From CAYMND01 sp964465065 (GTDB taxonomy: Bacteria; Acidobacteriota; Aminicenantia; UBA2199), in contig CAYXHZ010000077.1 of the NCBI GenBank assembly GCA_964465065.1, forward strand, positions 1 through 13,142: 13,142 nt of DNA, written 5' to 3'. Position 1 is the stretch's first letter; every line of letters begins with the position of its first letter. Below, in pieces: positions 6,224 through 13,142 of the stretch. The notes under the pieces are model-generated. The model was not told the origin of the DNA and did no database searches. It worked only from the letters and a program-made list of their open reading frames with translations. A program made the translations under genes and the position numbers.

Positions 6224-6826
6224 ATGAAGAAAAAGATCTACATCATCGCAGCCCTGTTACTGGCCGTCACCCTGAACGCCGCCGTCCGGACCGTGCCGCA
6301 GAAAAAAGCCGCCAAACCCCGCGGTCCGATCGCTACGCTGTGGGCCGTCGGCGAGATGTACATGCCCCAGGACAGCGCCTACAAGGACTTGTATGGCAAT
6401 TCCATGATCCTGCCCAAGCTCAAGCTGAATGTCCACCTCGGCAAAAACATCGATCTGTTCGCCGGCGTCAGCTTCAGCAAACGGACCGGAAATCTCGATC
6501 AGTACGGTCTGAAGATCGACATGGAGAGCAAGCAGACCCTGATCAGCTTCGGTGCCGGCTGGCACGCGCCGCTGTCGGACAAGCTGGACTGGTACGCCGA
6601 ACTCGGCGGCCTGATCGTCAAGGCGCAGGAGACCGGAATGGAGGAAAGCGTCAAGGAATCCCTGGTCGGGTTGTGCGCCGAGCTCGGTCTGAAGTACCGG
6701 TTGGCCAAGTCCATCTTCGCCCAGGTCCATGCCGCTTACTCGCAGACCCAGGAGAAGGAGATCGGTCCGCTGAGCCTCAAGGCGGGCGGAATCGCCTTCG
6801 GCGCCGGTTTGGGCTTCCAGTTCTAG
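6224..6826 (+). CDS. Small outer-membrane beta-barrel-like protein
   Basis: A 200-residue protein. I chose the ATG at 6224 because AAGGAG (6212-6217) precedes it and a clear signal peptide follows (MKKKIYIIAALLLAVTLNAA). Upstream in-frame starts lie inside the protease gene and would bury this signal. The mature part is made of alternating strands typical of an OmpA/OmpX-like barrel (LKLNVHLGKNIDLFAGVSF, LISFGAGWHAPL, WYAELGGLIV, ELGLKYRL, FAQVHAAYSQ, GIAFGAGLGFQF) and ends in Phe, the usual outer-membrane sorting residue. No enzymatic motif is present. It probably shares a transcript with the protease, but whether the two work together cannot be told. Confidence 0.75.
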   Translation: MKKKIYIIAALLLAVTLNAAVRTVPQKKAAKPRGPIATLWAVGEMYMPQDSAYKDLYGNSMILPKLKLNVHLGKNIDLFAGVSFSKRTGNLDQYGLKIDMESKQTLISFGAGWHAPLSDKLDWYAELGGLIVKAQETGMEESVKESLVGLCAELGLKYRLAKSIFAQVHAAYSQTQEKEIGPLSLKAGGIAFGAGLGFQF

Positions 6827-6840
6827 CCACAGCCCTGTGC

Positions 6841-6864
6841 GGGCGGGCAGGGATCTGCCCGCCC
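6841..6864. terminator. GC-rich hairpin, probable terminator
   Basis: GGGCGGGCAG and CTGCCCGCCC form a perfect 10-bp stem with the loop GGAT, 14 bases after the stop of the barrel gene. No T run follows immediately, so it is not a textbook intrinsic terminator. It fits the end of the protease-barrel transcript before the separate lipoprotein gene. Confidence 0.55.
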
Positions 6865-6944
6865 CGCTGTCCCGGCCCCGCTACACAGTTCCCTCCTTTT
6901 CCCGGCATAAGACTTGCTATGACAGTACAAAACGAGGTGAACTC

Positions 6945-7607
6945 ATGAAATACAAAATCGCGGCCTTCCTGGCCAGGACCGTCAAACGGTCACTGCCCCT
7001 GATTGTCCTGCTGCCGCTGGCAGCCTGTGTGGTGCCGGTTCCCAACGATTACCCCGAGCCGCAAGCCGCCGCACTGGAACATACCTATGTCATGCACCAG
7101 AAGCCCTGGTCGCTGCCCGATCAGTTCATCATATTCGACCAGGATCGCCGGCCCGTATTCCAGGTGAAAGGGAAATTTTTCACCATCGGCGACAAACTGC
7201 GCTTTCTGGACATGGACGGTCGGGAGCTGGCCTACATTTCCGAACAGGTCGTCAGCCTGCTCAAACGCTACCGGATCTACCGGCCGGATGGATCGGCGGC
7301 GGTTATCCGCAAAGACATCCAGCTCTTCAACGACAAATTCACCATCAAGGTCCCCGGAGAGGAAAATCTCCTGGTACGCGGGAATTTCTGGGATCTGGAC
7401 TACTGTTTTTACCGCCGGGACCGTTTGGTGGCCGTCGTTTCCCAGAAATGGCTGTCATGGAAAGACAGCTACACCGTCCGGGTGGCCCGCGGTGAAGACG
7501 ACGTGCTCATCCTGGCCGCGGCGGTCGTCATCGACATGATCAAGGAAGACGAAGCCGCAGCCGAGCGGGAACATCGCCACCACAGCCGTCGCCATCGGCG
7601 CCACTGA
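6945..7607 (+). CDS. Lipoprotein with LURP-one/tubby-like (YxjI-type) domain
   Basis: A 220-residue protein starting at the ATG at 6945, preceded by GAGGTGA. A hydrophobic segment ends in the lipobox LAAC with Cys28, so the protein is probably lipid-anchored. Residues ~48-205 have the strand pattern of LURP-one-related proteins (tubby C-terminal-like fold): QFIIFDQDRRPVFQVKGKF, LRFLDMDGRELAYI, YRIYRPDGSAAVIRKDI, FTIKVPGEENLLVRGNF, YCFYRRDRLVAVVSQKWLSWKDSYTVRV and a final hydrophobic helix VLILAAAVVIDMIKED. Known members are mostly cytoplasmic and of unclear function, so an exported lipid-anchored version is unusual. The last 13 residues are almost all Arg and His. The gene faces the DUF362 gene tail-to-tail, 10 bases apart. 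Confidence 0.78.
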   Translation: MKYKIAAFLARTVKRSLPLIVLLPLAACVVPVPNDYPEPQAAALEHTYVMHQKPWSLPDQFIIFDQDRRPVFQVKGKFFTIGDKLRFLDMDGRELAYISEQVVSLLKRYRIYRPDGSAAVIRKDIQLFNDKFTIKVPGEENLLVRGNFWDLDYCFYRRDRLVAVVSQKWLSWKDSYTVRVARGEDDVLILAAAVVIDMIKEDEAAAEREHRHHSRRHRRH

Positions 7608-7608
7608 G

Positions 7609-7623
7609 GCCTGACCGTCAGGC
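7609..7623. terminator. Short hairpin between convergent genes
   Basis: GCCTGA-CCG-TCAGGC, a perfect 6-bp stem, covers the stop of the DUF362 gene and the 10-base space to the lipoprotein stop. It is small and has no T run. A bidirectional terminator role is only a suggestion. Confidence 0.3.
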
Positions 7624-8694
7624 ACCGAAGGGGAGCAGTTCGTAGTCGCTGCTGCCCAGGCCGATCGAACGGGCGTGTTCCAGCTGACGGCGCATCGGGA
7701 TCCGGTAGCTCAGCTCCGCAAACGGTCGGCCCAGGCGGGTCTCGACCAGATCGAGCGAAGCGGTGTCCAGGGCCAGCGGATCGCTGCCGACCAGGATGCC
7801 GATATCCGGACAGACCGGCTCGTAGCGGTCCATGCAATCGCAATCCTTGGTGATACGGGTCAGAAAGTTGATGTACAGGGCCTTGCCGCGCTTGGTCTCG
7901 ACAACGCCCAGGGCATGCTCGGCGATCTTTTCCTGCAGGACCTCGTAGCTTTCGCTCCAGTTGAAGCCCACGGCGTCGAAGCGGCAGACCGCCAGGCACT
8001 CGGCGCAGCCGATACATTTTTTACTGTCGATGACGGCGATCCCTTCGGCGCCGACGCTGATGGCCGATGCCGGGCACCAGCGTACACAGTTGCCGCAGGC
8101 CGTGCATTTTTTGGCCCGTATCGTCGGTGTGACCGTGGAATGCTGCAGCAGTTTGCCGCGGCGGCTGGCCAGACCCATGCCCAGATTCTTGAGGGCGGCG
8201 CCGAAGCCGGCGGCCACATGGCCGGTGAAGTGCGACACCACGACCAGCCCCTGGACCTTGACCGCCAGGGTGGCGATTTTGACGCTGCGGTAATGCCGGC
8301 CGGAGATGGCCACTTCCAGCTCCTCGTCGCCCAGCAGTCCGTCGGCCATGATGATGGGCATTCCGGTTTCCTGCGGTGTGAAACCGTGTTCGTAGGCCTG
8401 GTGCAGATGATCGACGGCGTTGCTGCGCCGCCCCAGGTACAGGGTGGAGGTCTCGGTCAGAAACGGCTTGCCGTTCTTGCGTTTGACCAGTTCGCCCAGC
8501 CCGCGCAGAAAATGCGGCCGGACGAAGCCGTCGCTGCCCTGCTCGCCGAAATGGGTCTTGACGGCCACCATGTCCTTGGCCGCAATGAAATTCAGCAGCT
8601 TCTTTTCCCGGATCAGCTGCAGCAGCATGCGCTCCAGCTTGTCCTCGTCGGCCGGATGCTCGCAGGCGATGAAATGAACCGTTTCTTTTGCCAT
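7618..8694 (-). CDS. DUF362 protein with 2x[4Fe-4S] ferredoxin domain
   Basis: A 358-residue protein. The N-terminal half has DUF362 features: KTHFGEQGSDGFVRPHFLRGL at about 46-66, TETSTLYLGRR at 80-90 and MADGLLGDEE. Two 4Fe-4S motifs follow: Cys197-x2-Cys200-x2-Cys203-x3-Cys207 and Cys227-x2-Cys230-x2-Cys233-x3-Cys237. The DUF362 domain then resumes, with KDCDCMDRYEPVCPDIGILVGSDPLALD near 283-310, where Cys285, Cys287 and Cys295 could bind further metal. Members are redox-associated proteins without a settled reaction. The start is the ATG at 8692-8694; GGAG lies about 12 bases upstream, slightly far. The gene follows the hydrolase stop by 39 bases and is probably the last gene of the - strand series. 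Confidence 0.88.
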   Translation of the reverse strand: MAKETVHFIACEHPADEDKLERMLLQLIREKKLLNFIAAKDMVAVKTHFGEQGSDGFVRPHFLRGLGELVKRKNGKPFLTETSTLYLGRRSNAVDHLHQAYEHGFTPQETGMPIIMADGLLGDEELEVAISGRHYRSVKIATLAVKVQGLVVVSHFTGHVAAGFGAALKNLGMGLASRRGKLLQHSTVTPTIRAKKCTACGNCVRWCPASAISVGAEGIAVIDSKKCIGCAECLAVCRFDAVGFNWSESYEVLQEKIAEHALGVVETKRGKALYINFLTRITKDCDCMDRYEPVCPDIGILVGSDPLALDTASLDLVETRLGRPFAELSYRIPMRRQLEHARSIGLGSSDYELLPFGA

Positions 8695-8733
8695 CTTTTT
8701 TCTGTTCTCCGTTTTGAGTAGGACGCCGATCCG

Positions 8734-9483
8734 TCAGGGCCGGTCAGGCGCGACACGGACGTCGAAATTTCGCTGCCGCAGGACCGGCAGAATATCGGCT
8801 AGAATCGATGTCCCGAATTTGTAGTGGTATGGATAGATCCTTTTGGGTTTCAGGAGCTCCACCGCCTTGACGAACATGGCGGCGCTCATGGTATAGGGCA
8901 GGTTGGCCGGAAGAAAGAGCGCATCGACACCGGCCAGCTTGTCCATTTCGGGAACGAGTTCCGTATCCCCGGCGACGTAAAGTCTGGTCTGGGCGAAGAC
9001 GATGAGGTAGCCGTTCCCCTGCCCCTGGGGATGAAAAGGCGTCCCGTCGCCGCGCCGATGTTCGATATTGTACGCCGGCACGGCCTGAACGAGGATGCCG
9101 TCCACAACGGTCTCCTGTCCGTTGGCCAGGCTTTTGCCCCGGGGGTATTTGGCCTGACAGTCGGCGGCCAGATAGACCGCCGCCGTTTCCGATCTCAGCC
9201 GATCGATCAGGTCCGCCTGAAGGTGATCCTGATGGCTGTGGGTCACCAGGATCAGGTCCGCCTTGCCGAAATCCTCCTGATGGTAGAAATCCATCACCGG
9301 ATCCACGTAAACGAGCTTTCCGCCCATCTGCAGGCGCAACGAAGCATGCCCGAGCAGTTCGATCTCGATCGGACCGTTTTTTGTTTCCAAGCTATCTTTC
9401 ATTCTGTCCTCCACCGCGCTCCCCAGCAGGGCGAGCGCTGCAAAGATCGGCATGATTATAACCGACAGAGCGGGTTTTTTCAT
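8734..9483 (-). CDS. Exported metallo-beta-lactamase-fold hydrolase (UlaG-like)
   Basis: A 249-residue protein. Residues 1-23 look like a signal peptide or membrane anchor (MKKPALSVIIMPIFAALALLGSA). The metal-binding motif HSHQDH is at 82-87 (HxHxDH form), with GHAS at 45-48, GDT including Asp173 at 172-174, and His220 in IYPYHYKFG near the C terminus. This matches the COG2220/UlaG-type group rather than antibiotic-degrading lactamases. The substrate is unknown. A GGGAG-AAGAAAAATG context precedes the ATG at 9481-9483. The upstream neighbour is the amidohydrolase across the N gap, so cotranscription is likely but unproven. Confidence 0.87.
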   Translation of the reverse strand: MKKPALSVIIMPIFAALALLGSAVEDRMKDSLETKNGPIEIELLGHASLRLQMGGKLVYVDPVMDFYHQEDFGKADLILVTHSHQDHLQADLIDRLRSETAAVYLAADCQAKYPRGKSLANGQETVVDGILVQAVPAYNIEHRRGDGTPFHPQGQGNGYLIVFAQTRLYVAGDTELVPEMDKLAGVDALFLPANLPYTMSAAMFVKAVELLKPKRIYPYHYKFGTSILADILPVLRQRNFDVRVAPDRP

Positions 9484-9505
9484 TTTTCTTCTCCCTGGTC
9501 AGCCA

Positions 9506-9605
9506 NNNNNNNNNNNNNNNNNNNNNNNNNNNNNNNNNNNNNNNNNNNNNNNNNNNNNNNNNNNNNNNNNNNNNNNNNNNNNNNNNNNNNNNNNNNNNNN
9601 NNNNN
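9506..9605. other. Assembly gap of 100 N
   Basis: Exactly 100 consecutive N separate the amidohydrolase 3' end from the next gene. This is the customary placeholder for a gap of unknown size. A TGA at 9499-9501 (- strand) happens to be in frame with the amidohydrolase across the N run, but with unknown gap length that has no meaning. Confidence 0.98.
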
Positions 9606-11307
9606 TCGAGCGCTCGTAGACGACCCTGCCGCCGACGATGGTCAGATCGACCCGGGTGTCCATGATCTGCTGCGGCGGGATCAGCAGGAGGTTGCGCTCG
9701 AGCAGGACCATGTCGGCCAGCATGCCCGGCTTGAGCATACCCTTGCGCTCCTCCATGAATTCGGCGTAGGCCGCGCCGACCGTGTACAGGCCGATGGCCT
9801 CTTCGACCGTCAGCTTCTGGTCGGCAAACCAGCCGTCGCCCTCCTCTCCGGCCCGATCCTTGCGGGTCACCGCGGCGTAGATGCCTTCCATCGGGTTCAG
9901 CGGTTCCACCGGCCAGTCGGTGCCGAACGCGATGCGGGCGCCGCTGTCGGCGAGCCGGCGCCAGGCGTAGGCCCCGCGGCAGCGTTCCCGACCGAGGCGT
10001 TTTTCGGCGAATCGCTTGTCGGTGATGCAATGGGTCGGTTGCATGGAGGCGACGATCCCCAGCCTGGCGAAGCGCGGCAGATCCGCGTCGCTCAGCACCT
10101 GGGCGTGTTCGCTGCGGTGGCGGGCGTCACGTCTGCCGTTGACCTGGGCCGCCCGTTCGTAGGCATCGAGGATCCAGCGGTTGCCCAGATCGCCGATGGC
10201 GTGAATGCCGATCTGAAAGCCGCGGGCGTCGGCCGCCAGCACCCGCCGTTCCAGCTCCGCATAGCTCATCTGCGCCAGACCGCTGCTGGACGGGTTGTCG
10301 GCGAAGGGTTCCAGGAACAGGGCCGTCCCCGATCCCAGGGAGCCGTCGATGAAGCCTTTCAGAATACCGAAACGGATCCAGTCCCCGCTCGCAGGGAAAC
10401 GCTGGCGCAAGGCATCGGCGGCCTCCAGATCCTGTGCCCGCTCTGCGAGCGGAACGGAAAAGCTCACCCGGGCGGTCAGCTTGCCCTCCTTGTACAGGGT
10501 TTCGAACAGATCGGCGTTGTCGTTGAGGTGCTGGAAACTGGTCACACCGAGACGGCGGGCCAGCTCGAGACCGCCCAGCACAGCCTGGTAATCCCGACGG
10601 CGCTGCTCGGCCTCGTCGAGCGGGAACAGGGTCGAGATCCGCAGCAGATCGATGGCGCTTTCCTTGAATATGCCGCTGGGCTTGCCGTCGGCCGTACGGA
10701 CGATGGTGCCGCCGGGCGGGTCCGGAGTATGTTCGTCGATTCCGGCCCTGGCGATGACCAGGGAATTGACCCAGACCGAATGACCGTCGCTGCGTTCCAA
10801 TACCACCGGGTGACGTGGAGAAACCAAATCGAGCTGGCTACAGTCAGGCCAGGCTTTGTCGGCGAAAAGCTCGTGATCCCAACCGCGGCCCTGGATCAGT
10901 TGCCCGGCTGGAGTCTCGTCCACTCTTTGCTTGAGGAGCTTCTGCACCTGCCCGACGCTGCTCAGGTTGCGCAGGTCCAGTTCGAGCAGACTAAGGCTGC
11001 CCATGGTGAAATGCAGGTGGGCATCGTTGAAGCCGGGAACGAGCAGTCTTTCCCGGGCGTCGATCACCCGGGTACGGGCCGGATCGATCAGGGCGGCGGC
11101 GCCGGTGGCGTCGCCGGTGTAGACGATCCTGTCCCCCTTGATCGCCAGAGCCTGGGCGCGCGGTCGGGCCGGGTCCATGGTCAGCACGACGGCGTTGACG
11201 ATGACCAGGTCGGCCGGGTCATGGCATGTATCCGCTTCGAGAAATTGCGTGATAATCAATGAAAATAAAAGAAAATAAGCAATAGTAAACGAAATATTGA
11301 ATTTCAT
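9606..11307 (-). CDS. YtcJ-type amidohydrolase (Amidohydro_3), 3' end lost in gap
   Basis: A metal-dependent hydrolase of the amidohydrolase superfamily with at least 567 residues. Residues 1-26 (MKFNISFTIAYFLLFSLIITQF...) look like a signal peptide, so it probably acts in the periplasm. Metal-binding and family motifs appear in order: PGFNDAHLHF with His97/His99, ILKGFIDGSLGSGTA with Lys317, IHAIGD with His369, RSEHAQ with His401, and FGTDWPVEPLNP with Asp464. The C-terminal VDLTIVGGRVVYERS is the usual closing strand, so only a few residues and the stop should be missing. Substrates of such enzymes range from formamides to carbamates and cannot be predicted here. I chose the ATG at 11305-11307 (GGAGGAGACGGGA before it) over a longer frame upstream. 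It overlaps the stop of the membrane protein gene by ATGA. The signal-peptide codons are unusually AT-rich compared with the rest. Confidence 0.92.
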
Positions 11308-12218
11308 TCCCGTCTCCTCCTTGCCAGGAAAACCAGCAGGCTGCCGGCCACCAGGCAGACAAAACTCGACAAGTCGAACAAGTCGGGCCAATATTTGAAT
11401 TCCATCAGTCCATGGATGGTGATGAAGCCGGGCAGAAAGAAAGAGAGGATCAACGAATAATCGCCCTCGGAAACCTGACCGTTTTTGATCTCATCGCTGA
11501 TGAAGAAAGACAGAACAACGAGAACCACCCACAGGAGGATAAGATAAAAATCATCTGCACGGAGCGGCGGCAGCGGCAAACCCTGCCCGCTGATCCACAG
11601 GGCGATCAACAACCAGATCAGGCTCCACAAAACGCTCCAGAAATGCGCCAGTTCGATGGTCAAGGCTGTTTTGCGACACCACAGCCGCAACAGGAAGCGG
11701 TACAGCGACAGGCATGCGGCGGCAACGGCCATCGTTCCCTCGGCCCACAGCAGCGGCCAGACGGTCATGCCCTGACTCAGCAGCAGGGCCAGGGCCAGCA
11801 GGCCGAACAGGGCCGCCCCGATGCGGTAGAGCAATGTCCTGGCCGCACTGGTTTTGAAAAGCTCGGCCACCAGCAAAACACTCGAAAAAATCAGCGCCAG
11901 CTTCAACAGCTCCAGGTAGGGGTATACCTGGGAGAACAGGTACCAGAAGCCGGGAAAAAGCAGCGAGGAAAGCAGCAGCGGGCCCGTCATCTGCCGGATG
12001 GGTACGCTCAGGCGCAGGCTGCGCTGCGCGACAGCCGTCCAGATGAACAGGAGCGGCAGAGACAGAAAGGCCAGCAGGGTCAGCAGGGGCAGGACGGCCA
12101 AACGCAGACGCAACCAGCCGAACACGATGAAAACGGCCGCATAGGCCAAGGCGCTGAACAAGGCCAGCAGGGGCAGCGGATCCGAGCGCTGTTTTGTGGG
12201 ACTCGGCTCAGTGTTCAA
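11304..12218 (-). CDS. Multi-pass membrane protein of unknown function
   Basis: A 304-residue protein with about nine or ten hydrophobic segments (roughly 16-36, 40-62, 79-100, 103-120, 130-150, 153-176, 190-210, 222-241, 254-272, 284-300) and a positively charged C-terminal tail (ARRRRE). I recognise no family. No ATG is available near the N terminus. TTG at 12216-12218 is the best start, with CAGGGACAG about 8-16 bases upstream. It overlaps the end of the PhzF-family gene by 11 bases, and its stop overlaps the amidohydrolase ATG by 4, so translation of all three is probably coupled. The tight coupling suggests a shared process, such as transport or membrane support for the periplasmic amidohydrolase, but this is inference. 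Confidence 0.7.
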   Translation of the reverse strand: MNTEPSPTKQRSDPLPLLALFSALAYAAVFIVFGWLRLRLAVLPLLTLLAFLSLPLLFIWTAVAQRSLRLSVPIRQMTGPLLLSSLLFPGFWYLFSQVYPYLELLKLALIFSSVLLVAELFKTSAARTLLYRIGAALFGLLALALLLSQGMTVWPLLWAEGTMAVAAACLSLYRFLLRLWCRKTALTIELAHFWSVLWSLIWLLIALWISGQGLPLPPLRADDFYLILLWVVLVVLSFFISDEIKNGQVSEGDYSLILSFFLPGFITIHGLMEFKYWPDLFDLSSFVCLVAGSLLVFLARRRRE

Positions 12219-13038
12219 CGCAGATCTGTCCCTGGGCGACGATGACCGCCTGACCCTGGATCTCGAAGCAGTCGGCTCCGTGACGGCGCAGCTGCATCTC
12301 CCCGCCCCGTCTGGACAGTTGCCGTGCCCGCATCTCGAAGCGGCCGGTGATGTTCTCCCAATAGGGATAGAGAACGGTATGCGACGATCCGGTGACCGGA
12401 TCCTCGTTGATGCCCAGCCAGGGAGCGAAAAACCGCGACACGAAATCGCAGTCCGCGCCGCCCTTGGCCGTGACGATCAGACCCTTGACATCGAAATCCA
12501 GGTCCAGCCCCAACAGGGCGCCGAAGTCCGGGTCGATCCGGGCCACATCCTCTTCCCTGGGCAAGTGGACCAGGAGGTAGCCCAGTTTCTCGTCCCACAT
12601 GACGTTGACGATCTCTTCCACGCCCAAGGCTCTTTTCAGGGACACGTTGGCAAAGAACGACTTGGGTTCGTTGATCGGCAGCTGCATGATCAGCGAATCG
12701 GCAGCGCAGCTGACCTTGAGCACACCGCTGCGGGTTTCGAAAGCCAGTTCCGGATGTCGGCCGCGTTGCAGCTCGAAGAGGACCTTTGCCGAGGCCAGGG
12801 TGGCGTGCCCGCACAGGTCGACCTCCTGCCTGGGGGTGAACCAGCGTAGCGAAAACAAGGAGGCATGGGCCGTCTTTCGGCCTTCCAGGGGTATCAGGAA
12901 GGCGGTCTCCGACTGGTTCATCTCCATGGCGATCTGCTGCATCAGCACCGCGTCGATCTCTTTTTCCGGCAGGCAGACGGCCGCCGGGTTGCCGGCGAAG
13001 GGAACTTTGCTGAACGCATCGACCAGGTAGTATTCCAT
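12208..13038 (-). CDS. PhzF-family isomerase-like protein
   Basis: A 276-residue protein of the PhzF/diaminopimelate-epimerase fold. The start YYLVDAFSKVPFAGNPAAVCLP and the block MNQSETAFLIP with Glu44 (position of the catalytic Glu of PhzF) are clear. So are RWFTPRQEVDLCGHATLASA at 65-84 and DPVTGSSHTVLYPYW in the second half. PhzF itself isomerises a phenazine precursor, but most family members have unknown substrates, and no phenazine genes are present here. I chose the ATG at 13036-13038 because GGAGG lies upstream and the family begins at this point. A longer in-frame start at 13086 would add 16 residues not seen in the family and would overlap the promoter. It is the first gene of the - strand series. 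Confidence 0.9.
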   Translation of the reverse strand: MEYYLVDAFSKVPFAGNPAAVCLPEKEIDAVLMQQIAMEMNQSETAFLIPLEGRKTAHASLFSLRWFTPRQEVDLCGHATLASAKVLFELQRGRHPELAFETRSGVLKVSCAADSLIMQLPINEPKSFFANVSLKRALGVEEIVNVMWDEKLGYLLVHLPREEDVARIDPDFGALLGLDLDFDVKGLIVTAKGGADCDFVSRFFAPWLGINEDPVTGSSHTVLYPYWENITGRFEMRARQLSRRGGEMQLRRHGADCFEIQGQAVIVAQGQICVEH

Positions 13039-13061
13039 GACAGCGTCCTCCTTCGCCGTTG

Positions 13062-13070
13062 ATGATAACA
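13062..13070 (-). promoter_or_regulatory. Possible extended -10 promoter of the PhzF gene series
   Basis: On the - strand TGTTATCAT reads as TGn plus TATCAT (5 of 6 to consensus), about 24 bases before the ATG. No good -35 is seen at 17 bases; that position falls at the edge of the palindrome 13088-13115. Confidence 0.35.
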
Positions 13071-13087
13071 CATGGAATGAGGCCATG

Positions 13088-13115
13088 GTAGGGGCGTATG
13101 ATCATACGCCCCTAC
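13088..13115. repeat. Perfect 28-bp palindrome
   Basis: GTAGGGGCGTATGA is followed directly by its exact reverse complement, giving a 28-base palindrome without a loop. It lies 50 bases upstream of the PhzF-family start. Similar 'GTAGGGGCG...CGCCCCTAC' palindromes occur as dispersed repeats in many bacterial genomes. A role as operator or as terminator of an upstream gene is also possible. Confidence 0.75.
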
Positions 13116-13142
13116 CCGCGCCCCTGCCCGTTCTGCACCCTG

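Noticed and set aside
4524..6224. Very long open frame antisense to the protease gene
   Set aside because: It is a by-product of GC-rich third positions. The + strand has a signal peptide, catalytic motifs and a ribosome binding site, while the antisense product is low-complexity Val/Ala/Gly/Asp sequence.
8734..9483. Antibiotic-resistance beta-lactamase
   Set aside because: The motif order and C terminus fit the UlaG-like group; the fold alone does not indicate lactam hydrolysis.
8824..11262. Long + strand frame across the N gap
   Set aside because: It is antisense to two clear enzymes and runs through unknown sequence, with no motif.
12208..13038. Phenazine biosynthesis
   Set aside because: Only a PhzF-fold protein is present and no other phz gene. 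The family is broad and mostly of unknown substrate.
12215..13105. Second long - strand frame overlapping the PhzF-family gene
   Set aside because: It is a shifted frame of the same region with Arg/Gly-rich sequence. The other frame has all PhzF motifs.

Overview
The window holds two kinds of DNA. Bases ~75 to ~2870 form an AT-rich island carrying a compact, overlapping gene set that looks like a ribosomally made, radical-SAM-modified peptide (RiPP) locus. It contains a PqqD-like carrier protein, a radical SAM/SPASM maturase, a 97-residue precursor with six evenly spaced cysteines, and an HPr-kinase-like protein. The first ~75 bases are GC-rich and encode the C-terminal SPASM cysteines of a second radical SAM protein, whose reading frame runs into the island and stops at 128. 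The rest of the window (from ~2900) is GC-rich, ordinary-looking chromosome.

Layout. 1-2770: RiPP-like operon on the + strand. 2771-3202: non-coding, with short GTCAC-type repeats on both sides of a ~108-bp nested inverted repeat. 3203-4294 (-): UDP-galactopyranose mutase (glf), with its stop codon inside one of the GTCAC repeat tracts. 4295-4457: a divergent promoter region with two sigma70-like promoters. 4458-6826 (+): an exported papain-family protease with extra C-terminal domains, followed by a small outer-membrane-barrel-like protein. 6945-7607 (+): a lipoprotein with a LURP-one/tubby-like fold. 13038 down to 7618 (-): a same-strand series of PhzF-family protein, multi-pass membrane protein, YtcJ-type amidohydrolase, metallo-beta-lactamase-fold hydrolase and DUF362/ferredoxin protein. 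The first three overlap or are coupled. The amidohydrolase 3' end is lost in a 100-N scaffold gap (9506-9605).

Organism. Signal peptides, a lipoprotein signal and a beta-barrel protein ending in Phe point to a didermal bacterium. The N gap and the mixed gene content suggest a draft or metagenome assembly of a poorly sampled lineage. I cannot name the phylum from the sequence.

The most unusual content is the peptide locus. The two radical SAM proteins (one seen only as a tail), PqqD homologue and HPrK-like protein resemble cassettes such as SynChlorMet, for which I recall the precursor being unclear. Here a candidate precursor sits between the maturase and the HPrK-like gene, has the strongest ribosome binding site of the operon, and is built of six C-x(2-3)-G modules.
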